A stretch of 15,200 bases of DNA, from positions 1-15,200 of the forward strand of contig CAMHRJ010000026.1 of NCBI GenBank assembly GCA_946187475.1. The letters run 5' to 3'. The position numbers and the translations under genes are program-made. Of this stretch, positions 12,579 to 15,200 are shown piece by piece; the stretch's first letter is position 1; every line of letters starts with the position of its first letter. The DNA is from an uncultured Clostridia bacterium (GTDB lineage: Bacteria; Bacillota; Clostridia; Oscillospirales; Oscillospiraceae). The notes beneath the pieces were generated by a model. It saw nothing but the letters and a program-made list of their open reading frames with translations, was not told the origin of the DNA and made no database searches.

Positions 12579-14726
12579 ATGGACGCGAAACTGAATCCCG
12601 AACAGCTGGAGGCCGTGACCACCACGGAGGGCTTCGTGCGGGTGATCGCCGGCGCCGGCAGCGGCAAAACCCGGGCCCTGTCCCACCGCTTTGCCTATCT
12701 GGTGAACGACCTGGGCATCATGCCCGGCAACATCCTCTGCGTCACCTTCACCAACAAGGCGGCCAACGAGATGCGCCAGCGCATCCACAATCTCACCGGC
12801 GACAACGACACCGGCTACATCAACACCTTCCACGGCTTCTGCGTTTCCATCCTCCAGGAGGACAGCTACGCCGTGCAGTATCCCAAGAGCTTCCTGGTGC
12901 TGGATAACTCCGACATCGACGACATTCTCCGCATCATCTACGAGGAGCGGAATCTCACCCTCCGGGACATGACCTTTTCCGCCGCCCGGGACATGATCGA
13001 GATCCAGAAGCTCTTCCGCAAGCCGGAATACTATCTCGATCTGATCAACCTCTCCCTGGCAGCGCTGCTGGAGAAGTATCAGCAGGCCACCTCCACGGAC
13101 GACGTGATCTTCTACGGCTACCTCTACCAGCAGAAGAAGTGCTTCGGGCTGGACTATAATGACCTGATCAAATTCTCCCTCTACATCTTCCAGCAGAACG
13201 AGGCCATCCGCCTCAAATGGCAGCAGCGGCTGGAGTACATCATGATCGACGAGTTTCAGGATATCGACCTGCTGCAGTATCAGCTGATGGAGGTGCTCTG
13301 CGACTACCACAAAAACCTCTTTGTGGTGGGCGATCCGGACCAGACGGTCTACACCTGGCGCGGCGCCGACATCCGCTATCTGCTGGAGTTTGACAAGCAG
13401 TATCCCACCACGAAAACCATCCTCATGATGCGAAACTACCGCTCCACGCCCCAGATCCTCGCGGCGGCAAATTCGCTGATTGCGAAGAACCAGAACCGCA
13501 TGGAAAAGAACCTGATCCCCACGCTGCCGGAGGGCGGCAGTGTCCTCTGCCACCACGCGGAAAACGCGGAAGGGGAGGCGGAGTGGATCGCTTATCAGCT
13601 CCACGAACTCCACGATCAGGGCGTGCCCTACGGGGACATGACCATCCTCTACCGCGCCCACTATGTGACCCGCACGGTGGAGACCGTTTTGCAAAAGCGC
13701 AAGGTACCCTATACCATCTACAGCGGCGTACCCTTTTACGGCCGCATGGAGATCAAGGACGCCCTGAGCTACCTGCGCATGATCGCCTACAAGGACGACC
13801 TGTCCTTCCGGCGCGTTGCCAACAAGCCCAAACGCAACCTGGGCCAGCGGCGGATGCAGTTTTTGCAGGAATACGCGGCGGAGCACGGCTGCTCCCTCTA
13901 TGACGCCCTGCGCCGCACCCTGGAGGATGAGATTTTCAAGGGCACCAAGGCCGCTCAGCTCGTCCGTCTGATCGAGGCTTTCGCCGCCGACTACGCCGAC
14001 CGGCCCATCTCCGAGGTGCTGAACGCTCTCCTGGACGAAAGCGGCTATGAGGCCATGCTCCGCACCGAGGGCAGCCAGGAGCGGCTGGACAACCTGGCAG
14101 AGCTGAAGCAGTCCGTCTTTGAATACGAGACCACCTGCGGCGAGGAAGCCGCCCTGGAGCATTATCTGGCCCACGTAGCCCTGTTCACCAACGCCGACGT
14201 GGCCGAGGAGCAGGGAAAGGTGAAGCTCATGACCGTCCACGCGGCCAAGGGCCTGGAGTTTCCCTATGTGTTCCTCTGCGGCATGAACGAGGGTATTTTC
14301 CCCTCCCGCAAGACCCGGACCCTGCCGGGCATGGAAGAAGAACGCCGTCTGGCCTTCGTGGCTATGACCCGGGCAGAAAAGCGGCTCTATCTCTCCGAGG
14401 CCGACGGCCGGGGCATTGACGGCGCGCCAAGGTATCCTTCCCGGTTCGTGCTGGATGTGGATCAGGCGCTGCTGGAGTATACGGAAAAGCCCCGGGAGGG
14501 CCTGATCCGGGACGCCCGGGAGTACATCGCCCACAATGAGAAGTTCCTGCCCGCCGAGGCGCCCAAGGCCCTGGAAGTTGGCCAGCGGGTGCGCCACGCC
14601 ATCATGGGGGAGGGCACCGTCGTGGGCGTGGACACCGACAAGGGCGCTCACATCGTCCAGTTCGACAGTCTCACCACCACCCGCCAAATCTCCTTCAAGG
14701 CGAAGCTGGAGGTCATCGAAGCGTAA
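12579..14726 (+). CDS. pcrA: UvrD/PcrA-type ATP-dependent DNA helicase (SF1, 3'-5')
   Basis: Superfamily 1 helicase of 715 residues that unwinds DNA 3'-5' in repair, replication restart and clearing of stalled transcription complexes. The motifs are in order: Q-motif region LNPEQLEAV (5-13), Walker A AGAGSGKT (24-31), TFTNKAANEM (56-65), NTFHGFC (82-88), Walker B DEFQD (224-228), QTVYTWRGA (255-263), NYRST (286-290), then in the second helicase half TVHAAKGLEFP and RLAFVAMTRAEKRLYL. The C-terminal 49 residues (667-715, VGQRVRHAIMGEGTVVGV...) match the Tudor-like RNA-polymerase-binding domain of PcrA, which supports PcrA over Rep or UvrD. GGAGGTGA precedes the ATG by a few bases. It is transcribed alone from its own promoter. 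Confidence 0.95.
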   Translation: MDAKLNPEQLEAVTTTEGFVRVIAGAGSGKTRALSHRFAYLVNDLGIMPGNILCVTFTNKAANEMRQRIHNLTGDNDTGYINTFHGFCVSILQEDSYAVQYPKSFLVLDNSDIDDILRIIYEERNLTLRDMTFSAARDMIEIQKLFRKPEYYLDLINLSLAALLEKYQQATSTDDVIFYGYLYQQKKCFGLDYNDLIKFSLYIFQQNEAIRLKWQQRLEYIMIDEFQDIDLLQYQLMEVLCDYHKNLFVVGDPDQTVYTWRGADIRYLLEFDKQYPTTKTILMMRNYRSTPQILAAANSLIAKNQNRMEKNLIPTLPEGGSVLCHHAENAEGEAEWIAYQLHELHDQGVPYGDMTILYRAHYVTRTVETVLQKRKVPYTIYSGVPFYGRMEIKDALSYLRMIAYKDDLSFRRVANKPKRNLGQRRMQFLQEYAAEHGCSLYDALRRTLEDEIFKGTKAAQLVRLIEAFAADYADRPISEVLNALLDESGYEAMLRTEGSQERLDNLAELKQSVFEYETTCGEEAALEHYLAHVALFTNADVAEEQGKVKLMTVHAAKGLEFPYVFLCGMNEGIFPSRKTRTLPGMEEERRLAFVAMTRAEKRLYLSEADGRGIDGAPRYPSRFVLDVDQALLEYTEKPREGLIRDAREYIAHNEKFLPAEAPKALEVGQRVRHAIMGEGTVVGVDTDKGAHIVQFDSLTTTRQISFKAKLEVIEA

Positions 14727-14760
14727 AAACAGCAGGCTCTGCATTAGAGCCTGCTGTTTT
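14726..14760. terminator. Bidirectional terminator between pcrA and nfo
   Basis: AAAACAGCAGGCTCT (14726-14740) and its exact reverse complement (14746-14760) form a 15-bp stem with a GCATT loop. A-runs on one side and T-runs on the other let it end both convergent genes. It overlaps the last base of pcrA and the first stop base of nfo. Confidence 0.93.
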
Positions 14761-15200
14761 CATTCCGTCCATTCCCGCACCATGCGGATTTCCCGGATGT
14801 AGCCCGCGTCATCGTTGGGCGTCTCCAATATGAAGGGTCTGCCCGCCAGGGCGGGGTGGGTGACGATGCGGCGGATGGCGTCTTCGCCCAGATGGCCCAG
14901 ACCCAGCTTCTCGTGCCGGTCCTTGTGGGAGCCGCGCTCGTTTTTGCTGTCGTTCAGGTGCACCGCCCGCAGCCGGTCCAGACCGATCACCCGGTCAAAC
15001 TCCGTCAGCACCCCGTCCAGATCGTTCACGAGGTCATACCCTGCGTCCCAGGTGTGGCAGGTGTCGAAGCAGACTCCCAGCTTCTCCCGGCAGTCCACCC
15101 GGTCGATGATCTCCCGCAGTTCTTCAAAGGTGCCGCCCACCTCGCTGCCCTTGCCGGCCATGGTCTCCAGCAGCACGGTGGTCTGCATCTCCGGCCACAG
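14760..15200 (-). CDS. nfo: Endonuclease IV (AP endonuclease), C-terminal part (5' end beyond window)
   Basis: Cuts DNA 5' to abasic sites in base excision repair; a TIM-barrel enzyme with three Zn ions. 146 residues plus the stop are visible; the N-terminal half lies past 15200. The family signatures are clear: LLETMAGKGSEVG, GVCFDTCHTWDAGYD, VHLNDSKNERGSHKDRHEKL and FILETPND. They supply the expected metal ligands (Glu in LET, Asp and His in FDTCH, His in HLND, Asp and His in DRH, Glu in ILET). The frame stays open to the window edge (LWPEMQTTVLLE), so the ATG at 15188 is internal and not the start. It converges with pcrA. Confidence 0.96.
   Translation of the reverse strand: MWPEMQTTVLLETMAGKGSEVGGTFEELREIIDRVDCREKLGVCFDTCHTWDAGYDLVNDLDGVLTEFDRVIGLDRLRAVHLNDSKNERGSHKDRHEKLGLGHLGEDAIRRIVTHPALAGRPFILETPNDDAGYIREIRMVREWTE

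Noticed and set aside
12498..14744. Minus-strand open frame of 748 residues antisense to the helicase
   Set aside because: Shadow of pcrA in another frame; it crosses two hairpins and a promoter and shows no family motifs.
15186..15188. ATG at 15188 as the start of nfo
   Set aside because: The frame continues open to the window edge and about half of endonuclease IV is missing upstream, so this Met is internal.

Overview
The window is high-GC (roughly 60%, my estimate) DNA that reads as the chromosome of an anaerobic Firmicute, most likely a high-GC clostridium of the Oscillospiraceae type. The reasons are strong AGGAGG-type ribosome binding sites, a T-box leader before pheST, a B. subtilis-like MazF directly after alr, lipoprotein-type substrate-binding proteins, and a PheS with a CxxC/CxxC insert of the kind I recall from clostridia. 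Nothing in the sequence names a species.

Left part (1-2546, minus strand): pheT (its start only) and pheS form one operon behind a T-box leader with its own promoter. A second promoter, about 100 bp away and facing the other way, drives a plus-strand cluster (2643-5646): nnrD (repair of hydrated NAD(P)H), a small lipoprotein, alr (D-alanine for the cell wall) and mazF (mRNA endoribonuclease). This resembles the B. subtilis lipoprotein-alr-ndoA neighbourhood, but there is no room for a MazE antitoxin. A small membrane-anchored protein of unknown role follows (5816-6298).

Middle part (6300-7043): no convincing protein gene. It holds a complete transcription unit for a candidate structured RNA of about 330 nt: a good promoter, five or more hairpins, and a terminator. 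Three of the hairpins display the same GGUUGCUG sequence in their loops. After it come three copies of a short palindromic intergenic repeat whose stems differ in sequence but stay self-complementary.

Accessory part (7044-11459): a 1359-residue secreted von Willebrand A (VWA) protein whose metal site is split by an insert of about 260 residues. It is followed 16 bp later by a 92-residue four-cysteine protein with a leader-like N-terminus, then a strong terminator. These two genes, with the RNA and repeats before them, are the least explained part of the window.

Right part (11461-15200): a Fur-family operator sits on the promoter of a lone ZnuA-type metal-binding lipoprotein (no permease or ATPase gene beside it). 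Next is a UvrD/PcrA helicase with the C-terminal Tudor-like domain, then a bidirectional terminator shared with a convergent nfo gene (endonuclease IV) that runs off the window edge.
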